Assembly: GCA_964611195.1 (NCBI GenBank)
Contig: CAZSXA010000032.1
Coordinates: 1 to 18,244 of the forward strand
Direction: 5' to 3'
DNA from: JADLGL01 sp964611195
Lineage (GTDB): Bacteria > Pseudomonadota > Alphaproteobacteria > Rhizobiales > Kaistiaceae
DNA length: 18,244 bases
The number at the start of each line of letters is the position of its first letter. Within the stretch, counting starts at the first letter, position 1. The notes beneath the pieces were generated by a model. The model saw only the letters and a list, made by a program, of their open reading frames with translations, was not told the DNA's origin and made no database searches. Below, in pieces: positions 1-8,466 of the stretch. The translations under genes and the position numbers were made by a program.

Positions 1-429
1 GATTGCATCCGCTGGTGTGAACTCGATCGCGTCAGCTAGGTGATCTAGATAAGCAGCAATAGCGGCCACTGTTGGTGAAGCTCCTGATCCCGCCAACAAA
101 CGAGGTGTGGGATCCTCTGGCGTGACCACAATTCGTGCGGTCGCGACCATTATCGGGTCGGCAATATTCGATTGCCGCCTTGATAGAAGCGCCGCCGCAC
201 GCCTCAAGGCATTAGCGTCTGCCCAGTCTTTCTCTTTTTTCTTGGACGGTGGTAGCTTCTTTGATTGCCTTCTTTCGTAGAACCCAACAATGCACTTCTC
301 GATCCGACGGATTGCGCGATCCGCATCCTCGGAGCCAATGCCCACTCTTGCTCTTGCGAGCGCCCCACGAAGCAGACTGCGCCAACGATCCGTGAAGTAC
401 TGCTCTGGGCGCCTACCTTGGTCAACCAT
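1..429 (-). CDS. Unknown protein, N-terminal 143 residues (runs off window start)
   Basis: An open frame runs from an ATG at 429-427 to the window edge without a stop (143 codons). An in-frame TAG lies seven codons upstream, so this is the first available ATG. The protein is basic near its start (Arg-rich residues 5-50, then a Lys-rich stretch around residues 63-73) and becomes Ala/Leu-rich. I see no integrase, transposase or toxin motif and recognise no family. Codon use is less GC-biased than in every gene after position 575; the first 60 bases are half G+C by my count. It lies just beyond the 3' end of a tRNA-Arg, the usual position of island genes, so recent acquisition is a reasonable inference. 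No clear Shine-Dalgarno sequence precedes the ATG; GGTCAC repeats occupy that place. Confidence 0.55.
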   Translation of the reverse strand, partial: MVDQGRRPEQYFTDRWRSLLRGALARARVGIGSEDADRAIRRIEKCIVGFYERRQSKKLPPSKKKEKDWADANALRRAAALLSRRQSNIADPIMVATARIVVTPEDPTPRLLAGSGASPTVAAIAAYLDHLADAIEFTPADAI

Positions 430-497
430 TGGTGACCTATGTGTGACCTAGGGGGTGACAGTCAACATTCTCTGACAATCTAAGTAGCTGATTTTAT

Positions 498-574
498 TGG
501 TGACCCCGGCAGGATTCGAACCTGCGGCCCTCAGATTAGGAATCTGATGCTCTATCCTGCTGAGCTACGGGGTC
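498..574 (-). tRNA. tRNA-Arg (anticodon CCT)
   Basis: Read on the minus strand, the acceptor stem GACCCCG pairs with CGGGGTC, followed by discriminator A and an encoded CCA (77 nt in all). The D arm is GCTC...GAGC. The anticodon stem TCAGA/TCTGA encloses loop TTCCTAA, giving anticodon CCT, which decodes the rare arginine codon AGG. The T arm is GCAGG-TTCGAAT-CCTGC. All four stems pair. The 3' end points toward the lower-GC edge of the window. tRNA 3' ends are frequent integration sites for tyrosine-integrase islands. Confidence 0.97.
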
Positions 575-752
575 GGTAACCCGAATCTAACCCGGTGTGC
601 GGCACAACCGCAATCGAGACGGCATGCGCGCTGTCATCGTCATGGCGGCGGACGCGGCAGGCTGCCGCCCGAGGCTCGGAAAGGCCGCCGGGCGCTTTGC
701 CGGCCGGCGCGAACGGGCGACGCCCTGCCGGCACCACCGGGGTCGATCGGAC
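575..752. other. Intergenic region between tRNA-Arg and the ZIP permease gene
   Basis: This gap has the high GC typical of the rest of the window. An open frame upstream of the ZIP start (from 597) continues into the gene but encodes an Arg/Ala/Gly-rich stretch unlike a membrane protein N terminus. I read it as non-coding leader. It should hold promoters for both the tRNA (minus strand) and the ZIP gene (plus strand), but I see no clear -35/-10 pair. Confidence 0.5.
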
Positions 753-1511
753 ATGGATATCCTCGCGGCCAAGCTGATCATGGCTGTCGTCATCTTCGCC
801 TTCGGGATGACGGGCGGTCTCCTGCCGCGCATGCTTGGACAAGCACGTCATGGCGACACTCTTCTCGTGCTTGGCAGCGGCTTTGCCGGCGGCGTGTTTC
901 TGGGTGCCGGCTTCATTCACCTCCTCGGCGATTCGCACGAATACTTCGCCGAGGTGACAGCGGCCGACTATCCGCTGTTCCTGATGGTCGGCGGCGTCGG
1001 TTTCCTTCTGATTCTGCTGATCGAGAAGGTGCTGGCGCGGGCCGAAGAGACCGATGCGGCCGGCGGTGCGCACCCGTTCATCCTGCTTCTCGTCCTGTCG
1101 CTTCATTCGTTCATCGCCGGGACGGCTCTGGGACTTGAGAGCAACCTCTTCGCCGCCGTGGTGCTCCTCGTCGCGATCGTTGCGCACAAGAGCTTCGCGG
1201 CCTTCGCGCTCGGCATCAGCTTCATCGAGAGCGGCCTTGCCCGGAGGCGGTATCTGGGGCTGCTGGCGACGTTTTCGATCATGACGCCGCTGGGGCTCCT
1301 TCTCGGCACCGCACTTTCCGATGCGCTGCAGAGCGACACCGCCCTTGAGCTGGAGGCGATCTTCGACGGTCTTGCCGGCGGCACATTCATCTATGTCGCG
1401 ACGATGGACGTCCTCGGCAGGACGTTCGACGGCCAGCAGATGCGGTGGCAGAAATACGCTGCAATTGCCGCGGGATTCGGGCTGATGGCGGTGCTGGCGA
1501 TCTGGTCGTAA
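753..1511 (+). CDS. ZIP family divalent metal permease
   Basis: This 252-residue membrane protein belongs to the ZIP (zinc/iron permease) family, which carries Zn2+ or related divalent cations into the cytoplasm. About eight hydrophobic segments are visible. The metal-site segments are present: TM4 has LHSFIAGTALGLE (residues 117-129, His118) and TM5 has HKSFAAFALG (145-154, His145), a pattern close to the eukaryotic ZIP1-3 group. A late segment, LAGGTFIYVATMDV (207-220), matches the conserved ZIP GtF.YV element. The ATG at 753 is chosen because transport-like sequence begins there; the frame is open back to 597 but that extension is Arg-rich and implausible. A GGGG stretch about ten bases upstream could act as a weak ribosome site. 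The stop is four bases from the convergent ABC permease. Substrate cannot be decided from sequence; zinc is the default. Confidence 0.85.
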   Translation: MDILAAKLIMAVVIFAFGMTGGLLPRMLGQARHGDTLLVLGSGFAGGVFLGAGFIHLLGDSHEYFAEVTAADYPLFLMVGGVGFLLILLIEKVLARAEETDAAGGAHPFILLLVLSLHSFIAGTALGLESNLFAAVVLLVAIVAHKSFAAFALGISFIESGLARRRYLGLLATFSIMTPLGLLLGTALSDALQSDTALELEAIFDGLAGGTFIYVATMDVLGRTFDGQQMRWQKYAAIAAGFGLMAVLAIWS

Positions 1512-1515
1512 GCGC

Positions 1516-2384
1516 TCAGGCGTCGCGGCGCATCAGCATCCAGCCGCCGGCCGCGAGGATGGCGAGGACCCAGCCCCACATGATCGCGTAGCCCTCCCAG
1601 GTGCCGAAGCCCTCGTTATCGGCTTCGAAATCACTGGGAAGGATCTCGAAGCCCTCGGTCGGGGTGTAGACCGCCTGACCTGCCGCGCCGGGGAGATAGT
1701 CGGTCAGCGTCTGCACCCAGTCGAGATCGACGAACTCGAGGAGCAGCGGAAGCAGCATCAACAGGATGAAAAGCGCGAAAATCGCGCCGGCGGCGCTTCT
1801 GAGGATCCATCCAAGGCCGGTCCCGACGACGGCGACGGCTGCCGTGTAAAGCGCCGTTCCGACGACGATTTGCGGAACGCCGGGGTCCGTCAGCGCCGCC
1901 TCGATCCCGAATTCGGTGTAGCGACCTTGCGCGACGAGAAAGCCGATGATCGCGACCGGCACCATCGCGAGCACGGCTGCGACGAAGACGACGACCGCCT
2001 TGGTGACGAGAACCGGGATACGTGTGGGCGAAGCGGCCAGAGTCGACCGGATCATGCCGGTCGAATACTCGCCCGTTACAAGCAGCACGCCAAGGACGCC
2101 GGTCGCGAACTGGGCGAGAAGCACGCCCTGCAGGCTGATGAAGGCGATGACGGGCGAGACGATATCGCCGAAACCGGGCACCATGGAGAAGCCTCCGGAA
2201 TCGCGGAGGCCCTCGCTGATCCCCATCGCGATCAGGAACGACAACCCGATCATGAAGACGGCGCCGACGGCGATGATGATGTAGGTCGAGCGCAGCGTCC
2301 AAAGCTTGCCCCACTCGGAACGGAGTACGCCGAACCAGCTCCAGCGAGCCTTCTCCAAACCCGCCCGCGGTTGCGCAGTCATGC

Positions 2385-2388
<4 letters not shown>
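1516..2388 (-). CDS. ABC-2 type transporter permease
   Basis: This 290-residue polytopic membrane protein has about six hydrophobic spans (first near residues 36-56, last near the C terminus). It begins with a cytoplasmic segment of the form VLRSEWGKLWTLRSTY (residues 21-36), typical of ABC-2 permeases whose first helix follows a basic amphipathic stretch. Such proteins pair with one ATPase to export small molecules, peptides or drugs. Its ATG overlaps the TGA of the upstream ATPase gene (ATGA at 2385-2388), so the two are almost certainly translationally coupled partners. A second ATG two codons later is an alternative start. The substrate is unknown. The family is fairly certain from topology and partner; the exact subfamily is not. 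Confidence 0.82.
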
Positions 2389-3329
<941 letters not shown>

Positions 3330-3402
3330 CGGCGGCTTCCGGAGGTCGCGCGGCGCGGGCCACAAACGGGACGCGGCGAAGCCGCTCACGGGGATTTAGG
3401 GA

Positions 3403-3798
3403 TCAGAACGGGTCAAAGCAATCATAGTTTCGCTGCCGGAGAATCCGGCCGTCGCGGAATTCAAGGAACACCGCGAAGCGCGCACGCATCGCGTCGCCCG
3501 CTGTCAGCATGCCGATCGGCACCGCGAGCGTCCCGCGCCAGATCACTTCGAGGGCTACGGTATCGTCGGCGGCGACGACATTGGTGACCTCGTAGGTCTG
3601 GCCGGAGAGCACCTCTGTGCCGCGTCCCGCGCTCTGCAGGATCTCGTCGAGGGTGCGGGTGGCGCCTTCGGGAACGAGGCGATTCGGGAACTCCTCCTGC
3701 ACAATCTCCGGGTCGAAGAAGGCGGCGAGGTCGTCGCCGACGGCGCCGGCCCCGATCGCCTCGAGATAGCGGCGCGCGGTTTCGACATGATCTGGCAT
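3403..3798 (-). CDS. SnoaL-like / NTF2-fold protein
   Basis: This 131-residue protein has the size and pattern of the SnoaL-like (NTF2 superfamily) fold: an N-terminal helix with VETARRYLEAI, a helix-loop DDLAAFFDPEIVQEEFPN, then alternating strands ending in FAVFLEFRDGRI and RQRNYDCFDPF. Members include polyketide cyclases, isomerases and many small proteins of unknown role, so the reaction cannot be inferred. The start at 3798 is favoured by a strong GGAAGGAG ribosome site about eight bases upstream; the frame extends to 3849 but without such a site. It heads a possible unit with the downstream ABC exporter and is divergent from the SRAP gene with about 70 bases between start codons. Confidence 0.75.
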   Translation of the reverse strand: MPDHVETARRYLEAIGAGAVGDDLAAFFDPEIVQEEFPNRLVPEGATRTLDEILQSAGRGTEVLSGQTYEVTNVVAADDTVALEVIWRGTLAVPIGMLTAGDAMRARFAVFLEFRDGRILRQRNYDCFDPF

Positions 3799-3868
3799 CG
3801 GCTTGCTCCTTCCGCGGCTTCGTGTTCCTGCTGGCGGCGCGCGCTGCAAACGGACATGATGGCCGGCA

Positions 3869-4585
3869 ATGTGCGGCCGCTACGACAACCTCATACCACG
3901 CGAAGCGATGGTGCAGCTCTTCCGAGTGGAAGTGCTGCCGCCGTCCAATTTCCCGCCCCGCTACAATATCGCACCCACTCAGGACATCCCGGTCGTCAGG
4001 CTCGACCGCGAGCATCGCCGCGAGCTGATGATGGCGCGCTGGGGCCTGGTGCCGTTCTTCATGGATGAGATCCCGAAGGTGCCGCATATCAACGCCCGCG
4101 CCGAAACGGTCGATCGGACGCGGCTCTTCCGCGAGGCGTTTGCGGGGCGGCGCTGCCTGATCCCTGCGACGGGCTTCTTCGAATGGGAGAAACGCGAGGA
4201 CGGCAAGCAGCCCTACCGCATTCGGCTGAGGAGCGGCGAGCCGTTCGCCTTTGCAGGCCTCTGGGAAGGCGCCAGGATCGGCGACGAACGGCTCCACTCG
4301 GCGACGATCGTCGTCACCGCCGCCAACGACGTCGTCGCGCCGATCCACGACCGCATGCCGGTGATCCTGCCGCCCGACGCCTACGAGACCTGGCTCGACC
4401 CGATGTCGTCGATCGACGACGTGAAATCGATGCTGGCGCCGTTCCCGGCCGATCTGATGGAACGCTATCCGGTGAGCCGGGCCGTCAACAGCTATGAGAA
4501 CGACAATGAGGAATGCATCGCGCCGATCGACCTCGATGACGAGGCGGCGAAGGATGCACCAGCGCAGGGCAGCCTGCCGCTCTAG
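3869..4585 (+). CDS. SRAP domain protein (HMCES/YedK family)
   Basis: This 238-residue protein belongs to the SOS-response-associated peptidase family. YedK and human HMCES crosslink to abasic sites in single-stranded DNA through the N-terminal cysteine and shield them from cleavage. The start is fixed by chemistry: Met-Cys at positions 1-2 leaves Cys2 as the reactive N terminus once Met is removed. Other active-site elements are present: Asn75 in HINARAE, Glu105 in GFFEWEK and His160 in IHDRMPVIL. The length is normal. The last ~20 residues are acidic and probably disordered. Its stop overlaps that of the convergent FkbM gene. I see no convincing LexA-type operator upstream. Confidence 0.93.
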   Translation: MCGRYDNLIPREAMVQLFRVEVLPPSNFPPRYNIAPTQDIPVVRLDREHRRELMMARWGLVPFFMDEIPKVPHINARAETVDRTRLFREAFAGRRCLIPATGFFEWEKREDGKQPYRIRLRSGEPFAFAGLWEGARIGDERLHSATIVVTAANDVVAPIHDRMPVILPPDAYETWLDPMSSIDDVKSMLAPFPADLMERYPVSRAVNSYENDNEECIAPIDLDDEAAKDAPAQGSLPL

Positions 4586-5397
4586 CCAGGGCGGGCAAAG
4601 CGGAGGTCGGCCACGATCGGGGCGGTCGATCGGTGCGCGATCGTCTCGTTCAGCTGCCAGCCGTGGCCGGCGAGAACGGCGACGAGCTCCTCCCGGCGCG
4701 GCAGGGCGGGGTCGTGATCCATGACCTCGACCTGGAGGCCGACCAGCCGCGGGTCTGCGAGCGTGGTCTCACTGCCGCGGAGAACGGCCAACTCATGGCC
4801 GTCGATGTCGAGCTTGATGTGTGTCGGGAACGGCAGCCCCGGGATCGCGGCCAGGTCGTCGAGCCGGTAACAGAGGCAGGTGTAGCTCGCCGCCGGATCA
4901 CCGTCGTCGCGATGAAAGGGGAAGAGGTCGCCGAAGCCGTGCAGCGATCCGCCCGATTTGAGGTTCTGGAGGTTGAACGGGAGCGCCGCCGATTCCTCGC
5001 CGAGGCCGACCGGGAGCGCGATCACCTTGTCGGTGAGGTTGTTGCGGAGCGCGTTGCGGAGCAGGGAGGCGTAGTTGAAGAATGCCGGCTCCGTAGCGAC
5101 CACCATGTCAACGTTCGGGTTCTCGGCGGCAAGCAAGGCGAAGATCCCGATATTGGCGCCGACGTCCCAAAGGACCGATCGCGGCGGCAGAGACCGGACC
5201 CAGTCGGCCGTCCAGGTCTCGACGACGCTCTGGGTGCGATCGAGCTCCAGCCAGGAATCGGCGGTGAAACGGAGTTGCGTGCCCTCGATCGCCAGCGGCT
5301 TCTCGACCGAAAGCGCGCGGCGGATGCGGAGCGCCAGCACCGACAACCGGTCCTTCGATGCGAGCCAGTTCCTCGCTACCTTCAGTCTTGCGCGCAT
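4582..5397 (-). CDS. FkbM family SAM-dependent methyltransferase
   Basis: This 271-residue class I methyltransferase has SAM-binding motif VLWDVGANIG (75-84), a post-motif acidic residue in ATEP (101-104) and the FkbM-typical KLDIDGHELAVLRG (195-208). The family O-methylates sugars, glycolipids or secondary metabolites; the substrate is not deducible. The ATG at 5397 is chosen over the one at 5451 because AAGGAGA sits about five bases ahead of it and the longer form only adds a low-complexity leader. No glycosyltransferase or polysaccharide genes flank it, so it looks like a stand-alone gene. It converges on the SRAP gene with overlapping stops and is divergent from the thioredoxin-like gene. 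Confidence 0.88.
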   Translation of the reverse strand: MRARLKVARNWLASKDRLSVLALRIRRALSVEKPLAIEGTQLRFTADSWLELDRTQSVVETWTADWVRSLPPRSVLWDVGANIGIFALLAAENPNVDMVVATEPAFFNYASLLRNALRNNLTDKVIALPVGLGEESAALPFNLQNLKSGGSLHGFGDLFPFHRDDGDPAASYTCLCYRLDDLAAIPGLPFPTHIKLDIDGHELAVLRGSETTLADPRLVGLQVEVMDHDPALPRREELVAVLAGHGWQLNETIAHRSTAPIVADLRFARPG

Positions 5398-5557
5398 CGT
5401 TCTCCTTGGCCCGCGATGCACGGCGCTGTCCAGCCTGCCGGATAGAGGCACGGCACGCTGCGACAGAACTGCTCAAGCAAACGTCACTTCCGCCGATCCT
5501 GAAGGGACACTATCTTTCCGGGAGATGACAGGGATTCTCGCTCGACGGGGTAACAGC

Positions 5558-5959
5558 ATGACTATGCGCAGGTTCGGGGCCATCGCGGCCGCGCTGGTAG
5601 CGGCGCTTGTATTCGCGGTTCCGCAGGCATCCGCTCTTGAGATCAGGCCTTTCGACCAGGCCGAATTCGACGCGGCGCAGGCGGACGGAACGCCGATCAT
5701 CGTCGATGTCCACGCCGAATGGTGTTCCACCTGCCGAGCGATGCGGGAGGCCGTCACCAACCTCTCAAGCGATCCGCGGTTCGCCGACCTTGTCGTCTTC
5801 AATGTCAACTACGATCGCGAGAAGCACATCATGCGCATGTTCCACGTCGCGTCCCGGTCGACCTTCATCGCTTTCCAGGGCGAAACAGAGATCGACCGGC
5901 TCTACGCCGTCACCGATCCGGCAGCGATCGAGGCCTTCCTCCTGACCGTGGTCGAATAG
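5558..5959 (+). CDS. Secreted thioredoxin-fold protein (CSTC active site)
   Basis: This 133-residue protein opens with a signal peptide (MTMRRF, a hydrophobic Ala/Val run, likely cleavage after ASA at residue 26). A thioredoxin domain follows with VHAEWCSTCRAM, redox cysteines 56 and 59. It probably works in the periplasm as a disulphide carrier that takes electrons from the CcdA-type protein encoded 13 bases downstream. The position that is a cis-proline in thioredoxins reads Ser101-Thr (ASRSTFIAF), an oddity discussed in the findings. The ATG at 5558 follows GACGGGGTAACAGC, a modest ribosome site; ATGs at 5525 and 5564 are in frame and possible. Apart from the leader, the length fits a single thioredoxin domain. 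Confidence 0.85.
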   Translation: MTMRRFGAIAAALVAALVFAVPQASALEIRPFDQAEFDAAQADGTPIIVDVHAEWCSTCRAMREAVTNLSSDPRFADLVVFNVNYDREKHIMRMFHVASRSTFIAFQGETEIDRLYAVTDPAAIEAFLLTVVE

Positions 5960-5972
5960 GCCGCGCAACCTC

Positions 5973-6695
5973 ATGGCGCTCGATCAGGTTCTGCTGGCGT
6001 TTCTGGCCGGCGGGCTGACCGTCCTCAACCCTTGCGTGCTGCCGATTCTGCCGATTGTCTTCGCGACCGCCGTCTCGAAGCATCGGTTCGGGCCGATCGC
6101 GCTCGCCGGCGGCCTGGTGGTGTCGTTCGTCGCGGTCGTGCTCTTCGTCTATCTCGTTGGCTTCAATATCGGTGTCGACACCGAAGTGCTGCGGACCGTG
6201 GGCGCGATCCTTCTGATCACTGCCGGCGTGGTGCTGGTCGTCCCGCCGATCCAGTCGCAGCTGGTGGCCGCCGCCGGGCCGGTCGCCAACTGGACGCAGC
6301 GCCGCTTCGGCGGTTTCGAGGGCTCCGGCTGGACCGGACAGTTCGGTGTCGGACTGACGCTGGGGCTGGTCTGGAGCCCGTGTACCGGGCCGACACTCGG
6401 AGCAGCGACCGCGCTGGTCTTCGCCGGCGAAAGCGTCGGGTCGGCGACGATTGTCCTCATCGCGTTCGGGATCGGCACGGCGATTCCGCTCATCGCGCTC
6501 GGGCTCCTGTCGCGAACGGCGCTGATGCGCTGGCGCGACCGTTTGCTCTCGGCCGGGCGAGTGGGGCGCTACGTTCTCGGCGGCGCGCTGTTGCTGGTCG
6601 GCATCCTGATCATCACCGGCGTCGACCGCGAGATCGAGAAGTGGTGGATCGACCACGGCCCGACCTGGCTCAACGATCTGACGGTCCGCTACTAG
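5973..6695 (+). CDS. CcdA/DsbD-type transmembrane thiol-electron transporter
   Basis: This 240-residue integral membrane protein has about six hydrophobic spans. The two conserved cysteines are in the diagnostic contexts LNPCVLPILP (Cys21) and WSPCTGPTLG (Cys137). Proteins of this family pass electrons from cytoplasmic thioredoxin across the inner membrane to periplasmic acceptors, either for cytochrome c maturation (CcdA) or disulphide isomerisation and peroxide defence (DsbD, ScsB). Here the acceptor is most likely the secreted thioredoxin-like protein encoded immediately upstream, making a split two-gene DsbD-like module. No cytochrome c maturation gene is adjacent. The stop shares a CTAG with the convergent LysR gene. 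Confidence 0.92.
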   Translation: MALDQVLLAFLAGGLTVLNPCVLPILPIVFATAVSKHRFGPIALAGGLVVSFVAVVLFVYLVGFNIGVDTEVLRTVGAILLITAGVVLVVPPIQSQLVAAAGPVANWTQRRFGGFEGSGWTGQFGVGLTLGLVWSPCTGPTLGAATALVFAGESVGSATIVLIAFGIGTAIPLIALGLLSRTALMRWRDRLLSAGRVGRYVLGGALLLVGILIITGVDREIEKWWIDHGPTWLNDLTVRY

Positions 6696-7786
6696 CCGCG
6701 CTTGCCGATGCCGCGAGGGCGACGCCGACCCTCGGTGGCGCGCGGCGAGGCCGCGAACGAGCCCTTCACCGACTGGATGTCCGTGCCGCTGGGGGCCATC
6801 GCGACGAGGTCGCGCGGGTGGATGAACTCATCGCGGAACCACGGATAACGCTGCGAATCGAAGATCGACCGGAACCAGTCGATGGTGCGGGCGATGCGCT
6901 TCGTCCGGCGCGCGTCCGGGTGATAGGTGAGCCAGATATCGATCGGCTGGTGAACGCCGATGTCGACCGGGATCACCGGGGCATCGAGGGCCAGCGCGTA
7001 GCTCGGCAGCGCGCCGATCCCCGCGCCGTGCTCGACGGCATAGAACACCGACGAACTCGAATTGGAGCGTATGCCGACGAGCCCCTCGACGCTGTCGAGC
7101 CCGAGATGGCGGGCCCAGGCGCCGTCCTCCATCTGCTTGCCGACCTGGTCGACGAGGCGATGGTCGCGCATGTCCTCTTTGCATTCCGGCAGTCCGAAAC
7201 GCTCCGCATAGCTCCGCGACGCGAAGGGGTAGGCGTGGAGCCGGCCGAGCCGCACGACCTTCTGGTCCGGCGCTTCGGGCCGGACGAACTGGATCGAGAG
7301 ATCGGCCTCGCATTTCAGGACATCGGCATTCTCGACCGCGCAGTTGAGGTCGACGATGAGGCTTGGATGCTGGCGGGTGTAGTCGACCAGCAGCGGCATC
7401 ACCCAATAGGTGCCGAGCCCTTCGGTTATCGACACCTTGACCACACCGCGATGATCGGAGCGCGGGGCCTCGGTGCGGCGATAGAAGTCGAAGAATGAGC
7501 GCTCGATGGCACGGGCGCTGTCCGTCAGCGAACGGCCATCCACTGTCAGCAGCAGGCCCTCGGTCACACGATTGAACAGGCGATAGCCCAGCCGCCGCTC
7601 GAGGGCATCGATGCGGCGGGCCACGGTGGAGGCATTGAGCCCGAGTTGATCCGCCGCCCGGCGGAACGACCGCCCCTCGACGCAGCGCAGAAACACGCGG
7701 ACGTCATCCCAGGGAATCTCGTCGACGAAAGACGCCGCGTCCGGATGCTGCATCTGTGCAACGCCCCCTTGCACCATTTGCTGCAT
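6692..7786 (-). CDS. LysR family transcriptional regulator
   Basis: This is a 364-residue regulator with an N-terminal winged helix (about residues 25-85: IPWDDVRVFLRCVEGRSF, then AADQLGLNASTVARRIDALE with the recognition helix). The substrate-binding-like effector domain starts near GVVKVSITEGLGTYW. LysR proteins usually control a divergent neighbour, here the GNAT/isochorismatase cluster 61 bases away. The start at 7786 is chosen because GGGCGGGGGG precedes it at good spacing; ATGs at 7819 and 7753 are alternatives. It is longer than the usual ~300 residues because of a tail of about 45 residues rich in Arg, Gly and Ser (ending RRRPRGIGKRG), which the family does not normally have. Confidence 0.9.
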   Translation of the reverse strand: MQQMVQGGVAQMQHPDAASFVDEIPWDDVRVFLRCVEGRSFRRAADQLGLNASTVARRIDALERRLGYRLFNRVTEGLLLTVDGRSLTDSARAIERSFFDFYRRTEAPRSDHRGVVKVSITEGLGTYWVMPLLVDYTRQHPSLIVDLNCAVENADVLKCEADLSIQFVRPEAPDQKVVRLGRLHAYPFASRSYAERFGLPECKEDMRDHRLVDQVGKQMEDGAWARHLGLDSVEGLVGIRSNSSSSVFYAVEHGAGIGALPSYALALDAPVIPVDIGVHQPIDIWLTYHPDARRTKRIARTIDWFRSIFDSQRYPWFRDEFIHPRDLVAMAPSGTDIQSVKGSFAASPRATEGRRRPRGIGKRG

Positions 7787-7847
7787 ACAAACCCCCCGCC
7801 CTTGGGCAATCCTCGCCATTAACCATGATGATCGAGGCAGAATACTT
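7787..7847. promoter_or_regulatory. Divergent LysR / GNAT cluster control region
   Basis: This is the 61-base gap between the start codons of the LysR gene (minus) and the first GNAT gene (plus). It contains an imperfect dyad, CCTCG at 7811-7815 and CGAGG at 7833-7837 around an AT-richer centre, which could be a LysR-type site. This is weak evidence on its own; placement between a LysR gene and a divergent operon is the main argument. Confidence 0.35.
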
Positions 7848-8453
7848 ATGAAGGAGCACGAGAGACCGGGCGTCAAGAGCGAAGGCGCTGCAAGCCTGCA
7901 TCGCCCGGACTTCGACGATCTGGCACTCGTCCCTGCGCGGCGAATGGCGGCGCGGCCAGCCGAGCCCGGCGAACTGAAGGATCTCATTGCGCTGGCGCAG
8001 CGCCTCATCCCGCCGCTGGCTGCGGCGGAACCCGCGATCAGGCGGGTCTATCGCCACAATCCCGATTCGATCTGGGGCGTCTATTCCGGCAACCGGCCGT
8101 GCGGCGTTTTCGCGATGCTTCTTCTCAACAATCGTGGCGCGACCGCGCTTCTCGGCAACCGATTCGATGCATCGGTGCCCGACCCGGCGCATCTCGTGCG
8201 CCGCGGCGAGACTGCCGCTGCGGTCTATCTGTGGGCGATCGCGACGCCCGGACTCGCTTCCGAGGCATTCCGGATCGTCAGCCTGTGGCTGCGCTCGCCG
8301 GCTTACGCGCGCGCCGACATCTTCACCCGCACCACCACCGAAGCCGGCGAGCGGTTTGCCCGCAATATCGGCTTCGAGCCGGTCGCAAACACGCCGCTCC
8401 ACCGTTTCCAGAGACACAGCAACCGGCCTCAACCCACCATTGCCGTAGCGTGA
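7848..8453 (+). CDS. GNAT-fold protein, first gene of cluster
   Basis: This 201-residue protein has an acyl-CoA N-acyltransferase-like layout. Residues 40-70 are helical with ELKDLIALAQRL. A strand pair follows around WGVYSGNRPCGVFAMLLL (76-93), then a late FARNIGFEP element (170-178) resembling the GNAT C-terminal F..N.GF motif. The classical motif A loop (R/Q-x-x-G-x-G/A) is not evident, so catalytic competence is uncertain. It may be a divergent or inactive GNAT partner of the next protein. It starts 61 bases from the LysR gene and leads a tightly spaced four-gene run (13 bases to the next). The ATG at 7848 has only a weak upstream GAGG; ATG 7944 is a shorter alternative that still keeps the fold. 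Confidence 0.65.
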   Translation: MKEHERPGVKSEGAASLHRPDFDDLALVPARRMAARPAEPGELKDLIALAQRLIPPLAAAEPAIRRVYRHNPDSIWGVYSGNRPCGVFAMLLLNNRGATALLGNRFDASVPDPAHLVRRGETAAAVYLWAIATPGLASEAFRIVSLWLRSPAYARADIFTRTTTEAGERFARNIGFEPVANTPLHRFQRHSNRPQPTIAVA

Positions 8454-8466
8454 AGGGGACACTGCA

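Noticed and set aside
204..425. 73-codon minus-strand frame near the left edge
   Set aside because: It lies in another frame of the longer 143-codon open frame that begins at 429 and runs off the window, which is the better gene candidate.
6032..7498. 488-codon plus-strand frame across the CcdA and LysR genes
   Set aside because: It crosses two well-supported genes in other frames and encodes Arg/Ala-rich low-pattern sequence.
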